Translations under genes and position numbers: made by a program
Part shown: one piece after another, positions 26,068 to 34,115 of the stretch
Layout of the letters: each line of letters begins with the position of its first letter
How positions within the stretch are numbered: position 1 is the first letter of the stretch
NCBI GenBank assembly: GCA_040383605.1
Contig: JBEIDF010000002.1
Location: forward strand, 1 to 64,000
DNA length: 64,000 nt
Reading direction: 5' to 3'
DNA from: M3007 sp040383605
Lineage (GTDB): Bacteria > Bacteroidota > Bacteroidia > Chitinophagales > Saprospiraceae
The notes under the pieces: generated by a model
Told to the model about the DNA's origin: nothing
The model's database searches: none
The model's input: the letters and a program-made list of their open reading frames with translations, nothing else

Positions 26068-27510
26068 ATGATCGTCCTGCACAATTTCATTCAGGGCCGG
26101 TATGAAGCGCCCCGCTCCGGAAGGTACTTGGACAATCACAATCCGGCCACCGGGGAGGTGTATGCGCAAATTCCGGATTCTGGTTCGGACGACGTGAACG
26201 CTGCCGTAGCGGCGGCCCGCGCGGCTTTTCCGGCTTGGACTGCACTGGCGCCGGAGCAGCGCCACGACATCCTGCGCGCGATCGCAGACGGTATTTTAGA
26301 AAATCTGGAGGCGCTGGCCGCAGCCGAAAGTTTGGACTCCGGCAAAACGGTCACCACAGCCCGCACGGTGGATATCCCTCGCGCGGCACTGAATTTTAAG
26401 TTTTTCGCCACCGCCTGCCTGCATTTCGCCTCGGAGAGTTACTACCAGCCGGATGCCCTGAGTTACACCCTGCGCCAGCCGATGGGCATCGTCGGCGCAA
26501 TTTCACCCTGGAACCTTCCGCTCTACCTGTTTACCTGGAAAATAGCGCCCGCCCTGGCCGCCGGCAATTGCGTGGTGGGAAAACCCTCCGAAGTAACGCC
26601 TTACACGGCGTATTTGCTGGGGGAAATTTGCAATAAAGCCGGACTGCCCCCCGGGGTGCTCAATATCGTACACGGTACGGGGCCTGCTGCCGGGGCCGCA
26701 ATCGTCGCGCACCCGGATATTAAAGCGGTTACATTCACGGGCAGCACGCGGGCCGGCGCTGAAATTGCCCGCGTGGCGGCCCCTTTGTTTAAAAAAATCA
26801 GCCTCGAACTCGGCGGAAAAAATCCCAACCTCATTTTTGCCGATTGCGATTACGAACGGATGCTGGATACCACCGTGCGCTCCGCATTCAATAACCAGGG
26901 GCAAATTTGCCTCTGCGGCTCCCGGATATACGTCGAGCGCGCCCTGTATCCGCAATTTAAAAAAGATTTTGTCGAGCGAGTGCAGGCGCTGAAAGTCGGT
27001 GATCCAGGCGCCGCCGACAGCCGACTGGGCGCGGTAGTCAGCCAGGCGCACTTCGAAAAAGTGCTGTCCTATATCGAATTGGCCAAACAGGAAGGCGGTT
27101 CCGTGCTGTGCGGCGGCACGCCCGTACGCCTGCCCGGACGGCTCGCAGGAGGCTGGTACCTCGCACCAGCCGTCATCGAAGGCCTGCCGATTGATTGCCG
27201 TACCAACCAGGAGGAAATTTTCGGTCCGGTTGTGACGATCCAGCCTTTCGATACAGACGAAGAAGCGCTGGCGCTCGCCAACGGCACGGCTTACGGCCTC
27301 AGCGCTACGGTGTGGACCAACAACCTGCAGCGAAGCCAACGCCTCGCGCGGGATTTGCAGGCCGGCATCGTGTGGATCAATACCTGGATGTTGCGTGACT
27401 TGCGTACGCCTTTTGGCGGCGTCAAACAATCGGGCGTGGGCCGCGAGGGCGGCTGGGAAGCCATGCGTTTTTTTACGGAACCAAAAAATGTGACCATTGC
27501 GATGGACTGA
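26068..27510 (+). CDS. Aldehyde dehydrogenase, ALDH8 / 2-aminomuconate-semialdehyde dehydrogenase type
   Basis: 480 residues, NAD(P)-dependent oxidation of an aldehyde to its acid. Catalytic C281 (NNQGQICLCGSR), general base E247 (SLELGGKNPN), and the oxyanion/cofactor segment SPWNLPL with GKPSEVTPYTA are present. The C-terminal block NTWMLRDLRTPFGGVKQSG followed by GREGG is diagnostic of the ALDH8/AMSDH and hydroxymuconic-semialdehyde dehydrogenase subgroup, which act in kynurenine/tryptophan or catechol meta-cleavage pathways. None of the other pathway genes is in the window, so the physiological substrate is an inference from subgroup only. Confidence 0.9.
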   Translation: MIVLHNFIQGRYEAPRSGRYLDNHNPATGEVYAQIPDSGSDDVNAAVAAARAAFPAWTALAPEQRHDILRAIADGILENLEALAAAESLDSGKTVTTARTVDIPRAALNFKFFATACLHFASESYYQPDALSYTLRQPMGIVGAISPWNLPLYLFTWKIAPALAAGNCVVGKPSEVTPYTAYLLGEICNKAGLPPGVLNIVHGTGPAAGAAIVAHPDIKAVTFTGSTRAGAEIARVAAPLFKKISLELGGKNPNLIFADCDYERMLDTTVRSAFNNQGQICLCGSRIYVERALYPQFKKDFVERVQALKVGDPGAADSRLGAVVSQAHFEKVLSYIELAKQEGGSVLCGGTPVRLPGRLAGGWYLAPAVIEGLPIDCRTNQEEIFGPVVTIQPFDTDEEALALANGTAYGLSATVWTNNLQRSQRLARDLQAGIVWINTWMLRDLRTPFGGVKQSGVGREGGWEAMRFFTEPKNVTIAMD

Positions 27511-27578
27511 CGGATGGTTGGAAAGTCGCCACAGGCACATGTCTAAACTCGTCTTGCTGCATAAAATTCAATAAAAGC

Positions 27579-28733
27579 ATGAAATTTATCTACTCCCTGC
27601 TCGCCGCGGCCTTGTTTGCCGCCCCGTTCACCCTATCCGCCCAAATAAACGGCAGCTTCACTTTTGAAGGCCAAAACCGAACCTACATCGCGTATGTTCC
27701 TGCAAACTACACGCCCGGCCAACCCACGCCGCTGGTATTCGTGTTGCACGGATTCACCCAATCCGCCCAGGCTATCATGGGGTATTCCGGTTTTAATGCC
27801 CTGGCGGATACTGCCGGCTTTATCGCCGTGTACGCCAACGGGATTGGAAATGCCTGGAACATCAGCACCAGCTTTCCAGGCGGTTCGACGGCCAACGATG
27901 TGGGCTTTATCAGCGCCCTGATAGACACCATGGCGGCTAATTATACCATTGATCCGCTGCGGATTTATACTTGCGGGTTCTCGGCGGGGGGATTTATGTC
28001 CCACCGACTGGCCTGCGAACTCAATAACCGGATCGCCGCCGCCGGTTCCGTGGCCGGCACCATGACTACCGGCGCTTTTGGTCAGTGCGCGCCTGCGCGC
28101 CCCGTCCCCTTCATGCAAATACACGGCACGGCTGATGCGATCGTAAGCTATAACGGCGGACTGGGCAACCAATCGGCAGAACAGGTATTGAGCTTGTGGA
28201 CCGCCCGCGACAGCTGCGCGCAGCCCGCCGTTGCGACGCCGCTGCCCGACCTCTTTAGCGAAGGCTCCACGGTGGAACGGCTGGTCTGGGCGCCCTGCGC
28301 CGCCGGCGTCCGCGTGGAACACCTGAAAATTCTCAATGGCGGCCACACCTGGCCGGGCGCTTCCGGCTCCTCCGGACTGGGCAACACCAACCGGGATATC
28401 TCCGCTACGGCAGAATTGTGGCGCTTTTTCTCCGATTTTGTGCTTCCCACCGTGTCCGACCTATCGGTTATAGAGGCCGACCCGATCGTCCTGTCTGTTT
28501 ATCCCAATCCGGCAACTGAAATACTCCGCCTGCAATCGCTCGACTCCGCCCTGCCCATCCAGTCGGTGCGGCTTTTTGATGCCGGCGGAAAACCCATTCA
28601 ACAAAATATCCTTGCCCAGCCGCAGCTTTCCCTCGATTGGCCAATCGCTCCGGATATCCGCCCCGGGCTTTACCTGCTGGAGGCCCGCCTGACGAATGGC
28701 CGGGTGCTTCGTAAAAAAGTCGCTATACTGTAA
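27579..28733 (+). CDS. Secreted PHB-depolymerase-like / LpqC-type esterase with T9SS sorting domain
   Basis: 384 residues: signal peptide (MKFIYSLLAAALFAAPFTLSAQ), an alpha/beta-hydrolase domain to about residue 285, and a T9SS type A C-terminal domain (LSVYPNPATEILRLQS ... LYLLEARLTNGRVLRKK). The catalytic triad is intact: S135 in CGFSAGG, D186 in HGTADAIVSY, H256 in GGHTWPG; oxyanion HGF at 57-59. The family contains polyhydroxybutyrate depolymerases, feruloyl and acetylxylan esterases. Expected to work outside the cell or on its surface, exported by the T9SS. Downstream HtrA-like gene is 99 bp away across a repeat island. Confidence 0.9.
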   Translation: MKFIYSLLAAALFAAPFTLSAQINGSFTFEGQNRTYIAYVPANYTPGQPTPLVFVLHGFTQSAQAIMGYSGFNALADTAGFIAVYANGIGNAWNISTSFPGGSTANDVGFISALIDTMAANYTIDPLRIYTCGFSAGGFMSHRLACELNNRIAAAGSVAGTMTTGAFGQCAPARPVPFMQIHGTADAIVSYNGGLGNQSAEQVLSLWTARDSCAQPAVATPLPDLFSEGSTVERLVWAPCAAGVRVEHLKILNGGHTWPGASGSSGLGNTNRDISATAELWRFFSDFVLPTVSDLSVIEADPIVLSVYPNPATEILRLQSLDSALPIQSVRLFDAGGKPIQQNILAQPQLSLDWPIAPDIRPGLYLLEARLTNGRVLRKKVAIL

Positions 28734-28768
28734 TTTTGTCAGTGCAAACTGCTAATATGGCATCGAAA

Positions 28769-28829
28769 ATTCAATCGGCATCATTCTCGCAATCTGAATT
28801 CTTCAATCCCAAATCCGCAATCAGAAATT
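28769..28829. repeat. GGATTG(C/G)GG-type short-repeat island (C-rich strand)
   Basis: Degenerate units such as TTCAATCGGCATC, CGCAATCTGAATTC and CAATCCCAAATCCGCAATC occupy the esterase-protease junction immediately before the protease start. Confidence 0.5.
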
Positions 28830-28832
28830 ATT

Positions 28833-29807
28833 TTGTTTTTTTCCAGTTCAAGTACCTCCGACGACCGCGACTCGGCACTGCTCGACGCCTATTCACAGAC
28901 GGTCTCCGGCGTAGCCCGGCAGGCCAGTCGGGCGGTTGCGCATCTAAAAATTGAGACCAATCAGCCCAAAGACCGCCGGCAGCCGCAAGCCGGAACGGGT
29001 TCGGGTTTTATGATTAGCACCGATGGATATCTGGTGACAAACAGCCATGTTGTCCACGGCGCCAAACGCATCGAAGCCTCTTTGCCGGATGGCAGGAGTT
29101 TCACTGCCGAATTGGTGGGCGATGATCCGGCGACCGACCTGGCTGTGCTCAAAATCAGCGGCGATCATTTTGCCACACTGGCTTTTGGCGCCAGCGACCG
29201 GCTGCAGGTTGGCCAAATCGCTATTGCGATCGGCAATCCTTTTGGCTTTCAGTACTCCCTGACAGCCGGCGTCGTCAGCGCCCTGGGCCGAACCCTGCGG
29301 AGCCAGAGCGGCCGCCTGATAGACGATGTGATCCAGACAGACGCCGCGCTCAATCCCGGTAATTCCGGCGGGCCCCTGGTAGATTCGCGCGGACAGGTAA
29401 TCGGCGTCAACACCGCAGTGATCCTGCCGGCTCAGGGACTTTGCTTCGCAGTGGCCGCCAATCTGGCGAAATTTGTAGTCGGCAAACTCATCCTGGAAGG
29501 CCGCGTCCGCCGCGGTTTTATCGGGATCGGCGCGCAGGCCGTCACCCTGCAGCCCCAGTTGATGGATACCCTGCAGTTACAAACAAAAGGCGGCATCCAG
29601 GTGCAGACGGTGGAACCAAACGGCCCCGCCGCCGTCGCCGGTCTGCAACCGGGCGATGTGATCGTCCAGGTAGAAGGGAAACCCCTGGATTCCATAGACG
29701 ATTTGCACAAAATCCTGGATGAAACCACCATCGGTCGGGCGCTCAGCGTCTGGGTGCTGCGAAACGGGGCCCTGAGTCAGATGGAAGTGAAACCAGGGGA
29801 GCTGTAA
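28833..29807 (+). CDS. HtrA/DegP-like trypsin-type serine protease with one PDZ domain
   Basis: 324 residues from a TTG start; no ATG lies upstream of the protease domain. The catalytic triad is H72 (TNSHVV), D102 (ATDLAVLKI) and S178 (NPGNSGGPLVD). A single PDZ domain covers about 225-320 (GIQVQTVEPNGPAAVAGLQPGDVIVQVEG). No signal peptide is visible, so unlike periplasmic DegP this S1C protease may be cytoplasmic, unless an unrecognised start exists. Substrates unknown; a role in protein quality control is inferred from the family. Confidence 0.9.
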   Translation: MFFSSSSTSDDRDSALLDAYSQTVSGVARQASRAVAHLKIETNQPKDRRQPQAGTGSGFMISTDGYLVTNSHVVHGAKRIEASLPDGRSFTAELVGDDPATDLAVLKISGDHFATLAFGASDRLQVGQIAIAIGNPFGFQYSLTAGVVSALGRTLRSQSGRLIDDVIQTDAALNPGNSGGPLVDSRGQVIGVNTAVILPAQGLCFAVAANLAKFVVGKLILEGRVRRGFIGIGAQAVTLQPQLMDTLQLQTKGGIQVQTVEPNGPAAVAGLQPGDVIVQVEGKPLDSIDDLHKILDETTIGRALSVWVLRNGALSQMEVKPGEL

Positions 29808-29872
29808 TTTAACTTTTCTGCTCCGCTGAAGTCAAACCACAATCATTCAATTTTATCATTAACTGCACATTT

Positions 29873-30211
29873 ATGAAACGCCGTCCCATTTTTGTCCTGC
29901 CCTTTTTGCTGCTTTTCTTTTTCAGCCTCCAATTGCAGGCCCAACCAAACCCGCGCGCCGATCGCCGCGAAGATGTGCGCGACCGCCGGGAAAACAAACG
30001 CGACCGCGCAGAAGACCGCCGCGACGCCCGCGAAGACGTGCGCGATGCGCGCGAAGACGTGCGGGATGCCCGGCATGAAGGCGGCCGCCTCGACCGCATG
30101 GAAGACAAACGCGACCGCCGGGAGGATAAACGCGATCGGCGGGAAGACAAGCGCGACCGCATGGAGGACAAGCGCGACCGGCGGGAAAATCGCCGGGATC
30201 GGAAAGGGTAG
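29873..30211 (+). CDS. Small exported Arg/Asp/Glu-rich heptad-repeat protein
   Basis: 112 residues. A signal peptide (FVLPFLLLFFFSLQLQAQ) is followed by ~88 residues built almost entirely from 7-residue units such as VRDRREN, KRDRAED, RRDARED, VRDARED, KRDRRED and KRDRMED. Almost every residue is charged, with a strict period of 7, predicting a single long charged helix or coiled coil. The matching 21-bp DNA repeat makes the gene prone to length variation. I recognise no named family; possible roles are periplasmic scaffold or polyelectrolyte. It starts 65 bp after the HtrA-like gene. Confidence 0.7.
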   Translation: MKRRPIFVLPFLLLFFFSLQLQAQPNPRADRREDVRDRRENKRDRAEDRRDAREDVRDAREDVRDARHEGGRLDRMEDKRDRREDKRDRREDKRDRMEDKRDRRENRRDRKG

Positions 30212-30265
30212 GGTGCACGGCCCCTCCAGACAGGTCGCACCGAACAGGATTTGACGGGGGGGATT

Positions 30266-30940
30266 CTATAGATGCGCCAACCGCCATATTTCCGTTTCCG
30301 GCGTATCGGCGACTACCGTAACAGGCTCCAGTCTGACCGGATGGATCAGTTCCATCTGGCGGCAGTGCAATCCGATAGAGGCATCAGGAAGCGGTGTGGA
30401 CGCGCCGTATTTTAGATCGCCTGCGATGGGACAGCCCATCGCAGCCAGTTGGGCGCGAATTTGGTGGGGCCTGCCCGTGTGCGGCCAAACGTGCAGCAGG
30501 GAATAGGGCCCGGCCATCCCGACCAACGCATAGCGGAGTTCGGCCGCTTTAGCGTTGGGTACCGGGCGATTGTAGGCGGTTACGATGTTTTTTTGCTCGT
30601 TTTTTACGAGATAATGGTGCAGCAGGCCCTCCGGTTGCGGAGGCGGGGCCAAAACCAGCGCCCAGTACGTTTTGAGCACTTTCTGCTCGCGAAAAAGCGT
30701 CGTCAGTCGCCCCAATGCTTTATCGGTGCGGGCGAATAATACCGCGCCGCTCACCGGCCGGTCAATCCGGTGCGCGGGATGCAGAAAAACCGCGCCGGGT
30801 TTGGCGTATTTTTCCTTCAAATAGGCCTTACCCCAGTCTGTCAAGGTGCGATCGCCGGTGCGGTCGGCCTGAACCAACCAGCCCGCCGGCTTGTTCAGCG
30901 CTAGTAAATGATTGTCTTCAAAAATTACAGTCGGTTCCAT
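30266..30940 (-). CDS. RluA-family pseudouridine synthase (TruC-like)
   Basis: 224 residues from ATG 30940 (MEPTVIFEDNHLLALNKPAG). Isomerises uridine to pseudouridine in tRNA or rRNA. Catalytic D60 lies in HPAHRIDRPVSGAVLFAR; further motifs are LKTYWALV and WPHTGRPHQIRAQLAAMGCPIAGD. No S4 domain, and the short length resembles TruC or small RluA-type enzymes. The frame continues upstream of 30940 but would overlap the divergent mqnD gene, so the shorter start is used. A TACCTTCG -7-like element lies at 30953-30946 on the - strand. Confidence 0.92.
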   Translation of the reverse strand: MEPTVIFEDNHLLALNKPAGWLVQADRTGDRTLTDWGKAYLKEKYAKPGAVFLHPAHRIDRPVSGAVLFARTDKALGRLTTLFREQKVLKTYWALVLAPPPQPEGLLHHYLVKNEQKNIVTAYNRPVPNAKAAELRYALVGMAGPYSLLHVWPHTGRPHQIRAQLAAMGCPIAGDLKYGASTPLPDASIGLHCRQMELIHPVRLEPVTVVADTPETEIWRLAHL

Positions 30941-30983
30941 TTGTGCGAAGGTACGCGGTCTCGGCCGCTCTAAGTCCATTTTT

Positions 30984-31811
30984 ATGCGATTATCCCTTGG
31001 TTTTTCTCCTTGTCCCAACGACACTTTTATCTTTGATGCCCTGCTCCACGGCAAAGTGGACGCAGAGGGGCTTGAGTTTGCGCCGTATATTGATGATGTG
31101 GAGGCGCTCAATCGGCGCGCGTTTGACGGGGTGATTGACGTCACCAAGTTGAGTTACCACGCTTTTGCGCATTTGACGCACCGTTACGTTTTGTTGGATG
31201 CCGGCAGCGCTTTGGGACGGAATTGCGGCCCTTTGTTAGTTGCAAAAAAGACGCTTTCTGCGGAGGAAATCCAGGTTGCCCGAATCGCCATTCCCGGTGA
31301 GATGACCACGGCCAATTTTTTGCTGAGCCTCGCATATCCACAAGCGCAGCGGAAGTCGGCAGTGTTGTTTTCCGACATTGAAGACGCGGTGTTGAGTGGT
31401 CGTTTTGAGGCCGGGCTGATCATCCATGAAAACAGGTTTACGTACGAACAGAAAGGGCTGGTTAAAATCCGCGACCTCGGCGAATTTTGGGAATCCACAA
31501 CCGGTTTCCCGATTCCGCTTGGCGGGATCGTTGCGCGGCGGGATTTGCCGCCTGACATCTTGCAGCGCGTCAATCGGGTGCTGCGGCGCAGCGTGGAATA
31601 CGCGTTTGCAAACCGCCCGGATGTGATGCCCTTCGTGCGCGCCCACGCGCAAGCCATGGACGATGCGGTGATGGCGGCGCATATCGGCTTGTATGTGACG
31701 GATTTTACGGTGGATCTGGGTGCACAGGGCCGGGCGGCCGTGCATGAAATGTTTCAGATTGCGGCCCGGCTTGGCTTGGTGAAAGATATTGGGCAGGACA
31801 TTTTCCTGTAG
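30984..31811 (+). CDS. mqnD: 1,4-dihydroxy-6-naphthoate synthase (futalosine menaquinone pathway)
   Basis: 275 residues from ATG 30984 (MRLSLGFSPCPNDTFIFDAL). MqnD converts cyclic dehypoxanthine futalosine to 1,4-dihydroxy-6-naphthoate in the alternative menaquinone route. Family blocks: GFSPCPNDTFIF, DVTKLSYHAFAHL, GSALGRNCGPLLV, GEMTTANFLL, AGLIIHENRFTYE and GFPIPLGGIVARRDLP. It is divergent from the pseudouridine synthase gene. No other mqn gene is in the window. The gene indicates that this organism makes menaquinone by the futalosine rather than the classical Men pathway. Confidence 0.95.
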   Translation: MRLSLGFSPCPNDTFIFDALLHGKVDAEGLEFAPYIDDVEALNRRAFDGVIDVTKLSYHAFAHLTHRYVLLDAGSALGRNCGPLLVAKKTLSAEEIQVARIAIPGEMTTANFLLSLAYPQAQRKSAVLFSDIEDAVLSGRFEAGLIIHENRFTYEQKGLVKIRDLGEFWESTTGFPIPLGGIVARRDLPPDILQRVNRVLRRSVEYAFANRPDVMPFVRAHAQAMDDAVMAAHIGLYVTDFTVDLGAQGRAAVHEMFQIAARLGLVKDIGQDIFL

Positions 31812-31830
31812 TGGCGCGGGTAAAAATTAC

Positions 31831-31838
31831 TACCTTTG
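31831..31838 (+). promoter_or_regulatory. -7 element for ald
   Basis: TACCTTTG is a perfect TAnnTTTG match 20 bp after mqnD stops. TTTTCC at 31801-31806 is a weak -33. It gives ald a leader of about 45 nt. Confidence 0.5.
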
Positions 31839-31886
31839 CGCCCTGATTTAAAACAGTATCTGCTCACCAAATACAACATTTTACGC

Positions 31887-33005
31887 ATGATTATCGGCGT
31901 ACCAAAAGAAATCAAAACCAATGAAGCCCGCGTAGCGCTTACGCCGGGCGGCGCGCTGGAACTCACCAAACGCGGACACACCGTATATGTACAAAGCACG
32001 GCCGGCGTTGGCAGCGGCTTTGAAGATGCGGAATATATCGGCGCCGGCGCGAAAATTTTGGCTACCGCCGAGGAAGTCTGGGCAATTGCCGAGATGATTA
32101 TGAAGGTCAAGGAACCGATTGCGGAAGAATACAGCCGTTGCCGGAAAGATCAGTTGATCTTTACGTACTTTCACTTTGCCTCCAGCGAAGAACTGACGCG
32201 CGCCATGATCGCCAGCGGCGCCGTGTGCCTGGCGTACGAGACGGTAGAAACGGCAGATCGCCAGCTGCCCCTACTTATCCCGATGTCGGAAGTAGCCGGT
32301 CGGATGGCCATCCAGGAAGGCGCTAAATACCTCGAAAAACCGGTGAAAGGCCGTGGCGTCCTGTTGGGCGGCGTGCCGGGCGTGTCGCCCGGTAAAGTCC
32401 TGGTGCTCGGCGGCGGGGTCGTCGGTACGCAGGCAGCCAAAATGGCGGCCGGCCTGGGCGCCCAGGTGACCCTGCTTGACGTCAGCCTGCAACGGCTCCG
32501 CTACCTGAACGACGTCATGCCGGCGAACGTGGTGACCATGTTCTCCAGCGAATATAATATCCGTCAACTGATTCAAAATCAAGACCTCATCGTGGGCGCT
32601 GTCCTTATTCCCGGCGCCAAAGCGCCGAAATTGATCACGAAGGACATGCTGAAAACCATGCATCCCGGCGCCGTGATTGTGGACGTAGCGGTGGATCAGG
32701 GCGGTTGTATCGAAACAACCAAACCCACCACGCACGAAAACCCCACCTATATCATTGACGATGTGGTGCACTACTGCGTAGCCAATATGCCGGGCGCCGT
32801 GCCCTTCACTTCTACGGTCGCGCTCACCAACGCCACCCTGCCGTATGCCCTCCAACTGGCCGGAAAAGGCTGGAAGACAGCCTGCCGGGAAAATAACGAA
32901 CTCAAACTCGGCCTCAACGTCGTAGGCGGAAGGGTAGTGTACGCCGGCGTTGCCGAAGCGTTTAACCTGCCGCTGCACCCGGTAGAGGATGAGCTGAAAC
33001 CCTGA
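31887..33005 (+). CDS. ald: Alanine dehydrogenase
   Basis: 372 residues, the usual length. Catalyses reversible NAD-dependent deamination of L-alanine to pyruvate and ammonia. Pyruvate/alanine-binding residues R15 (EARVALTP), K75 (MKVKEP) and catalytic H96 and D270 (VDVAVDQGG) are present, with dinucleotide motif GGGVVG at 175-180. ATG 31887 starts at MIIGVPKEIK; the in-frame upstream extension precedes the promoter's transcript start and is rejected. Transcribed separately from mqnD, ending near a family A hairpin repeat. Confidence 0.96.
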   Translation: MIIGVPKEIKTNEARVALTPGGALELTKRGHTVYVQSTAGVGSGFEDAEYIGAGAKILATAEEVWAIAEMIMKVKEPIAEEYSRCRKDQLIFTYFHFASSEELTRAMIASGAVCLAYETVETADRQLPLLIPMSEVAGRMAIQEGAKYLEKPVKGRGVLLGGVPGVSPGKVLVLGGGVVGTQAAKMAAGLGAQVTLLDVSLQRLRYLNDVMPANVVTMFSSEYNIRQLIQNQDLIVGAVLIPGAKAPKLITKDMLKTMHPGAVIVDVAVDQGGCIETTKPTTHENPTYIIDDVVHYCVANMPGAVPFTSTVALTNATLPYALQLAGKGWKTACRENNELKLGLNVVGGRVVYAGVAEAFNLPLHPVEDELKP

Positions 33006-33057
33006 TCTGCATTTTTAGGACAGGAGGCCGTTGCATAAAGTACAGTATCGCAAAGTT

Positions 33058-33124
33058 TTCAGAATATAATTTTGAAAATCGTCCGGATAAGTATCGGCGT
33101 GACTCAAAGTCACGCCGATACTAT
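33058..33124 (-). repeat. 67-bp hairpin repeat, family A, copy 2 (inverted)
   Basis: Read on the - strand this matches 7115-7181 over the full 67 bp with roughly ten differences. The hairpin arms (33091-33104 and 33108-33121, loop CAA) are a perfect 14-bp palindrome. It lies between the convergent ald and methyltransferase genes and probably acts as a transcription terminator for one or both. Unlike copy 1 it is not interrupted at its ATTCT end. Confidence 0.75.
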
Positions 33125-33188
33125 GTTCGGTCGAACTTTTATTTTTATCCTTGATTTCGTTGGATGCGTGTGCTGCAGCGGCCTGCGC

Positions 33189-34025
33189 TCACGTCACCGG
33201 CGCGTTTTTTGCGAAGCTAAAACCAATTCCGCCGCCGGGATACCAGTGATCGGCGGGCACTTCCTGAAAAAACAGAAAGTGCCTGCCGGTTTCCAGGGAA
33301 AACCGGGCGAGTTTGTCGGAACATTCTGCGTTGTCGCTCAGGATCACGCTGTCTTCCTTTAAAAGCGGACGGATGGTTTGGTACTCTCGGTACTCATACT
33401 CGGTCGAGTGGTCGCTGTCGTTGATAAACAGGTCAATTTCTTCCTTGAACTTGGACAAGCTCTCAATGGAGTCGCCGTATAAAATTTCACCTGCGTCTTT
33501 GTACGCTCCCGTTAGGAGATAACCGGCTGCCGGATTAATGTCCGTTCCATAGTAGCGCCCGGGAAAACCTTCCGCCCGGTTGCGCAGCAGGGCCGCGCAG
33601 AGCAGGACGGCCCCCAGGCCTTTGTCCACACCAGTTTCAATTACGACCCTCGGTTTACAGATACGCGCCATCGCGTACCATCCGAGCCGGCGGCCAAATC
33701 GAACCTCCGGGTCGGCAAATTGTTTATATTCCGAGCGTTCCCTGGCAGCCAGAATGGTTGCCTTTAACGTCTGATCTCCCTCGGCCTCCTCAAAATAGGC
33801 CAGCACATCGGCACGCGATACGCCCGTAATTACCGAGATCATGGCAGCCAGGTATTGCAGATTTTCCGGCGCGAGGTGGTAGGTGTAATTGGTGTCTTCG
33901 CGCGACAGAAAGCCCCATTTTATTATTTGCAGGTACCGCTTGTTGTACACGGTGGTTGCCTGATAAATTCTTCGCAAGAAGTTTAAGACCCAGATACGCT
34001 TTAAAAAGCGAAGTACTTTTTTCAT
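33189..34025 (-). CDS. Class I SAM-dependent methyltransferase-like protein
   Basis: 278 residues. An N-terminal basic region (KKVLRFLKRIWVLNFLRRIY) leads into a Rossmann-type methyltransferase domain (Methyltransf_24-like): SAM loop VVIETGVDKGLGAVLLCAAL, GRYYGTDINP as the acidic second strand, EILYGDSIESL, and IDLFINDSDHSTEYEYREY as motif IV. Related proteins act on glycans or secondary metabolites; there is no biosynthetic cluster nearby, so the acceptor is unknown. Divergent from the MscS gene with back-to-back promoters. Confidence 0.8.
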   Translation of the reverse strand: MKKVLRFLKRIWVLNFLRRIYQATTVYNKRYLQIIKWGFLSREDTNYTYHLAPENLQYLAAMISVITGVSRADVLAYFEEAEGDQTLKATILAARERSEYKQFADPEVRFGRRLGWYAMARICKPRVVIETGVDKGLGAVLLCAALLRNRAEGFPGRYYGTDINPAAGYLLTGAYKDAGEILYGDSIESLSKFKEEIDLFINDSDHSTEYEYREYQTIRPLLKEDSVILSDNAECSDKLARFSLETGRHFLFFQEVPADHWYPGGGIGFSFAKNAPVT

Positions 34026-34048
34026 TGAAATATTTAAAAATAACCCGG

Positions 34049-34077
34049 CAAAGGTAAGGCGAACTTACTTATCTTTG
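34049..34077. promoter_or_regulatory. Back-to-back divergent -7 elements (methyltransferase / mscS)
   Basis: On the - strand TACCTTTG (34056-34049) precedes the methyltransferase start at 34025; on + TATCTTTG (34070-34077) precedes the MscS start at 34116. Both match TAnnTTTG perfectly with only 13 bp between them, so polymerases bound in the two directions would collide. Confidence 0.5.
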
Positions 34078-34115
34078 TTATCCTCGTTTTTATCCAGTCA
34101 ATCAAAGCGCCCCCT

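Noticed and set aside
27520..27560. Possible decayed end of the clpS-type palindrome (ACATGTCTAAACTCGTCTTG)
   Set aside because: Only about 10 contiguous bases match and no opposite terminus is present.
30940..31147. N-terminal extension of the pseudouridine synthase
   Set aside because: It would run antisense through the start of mqnD and has low-complexity Ser-rich composition.
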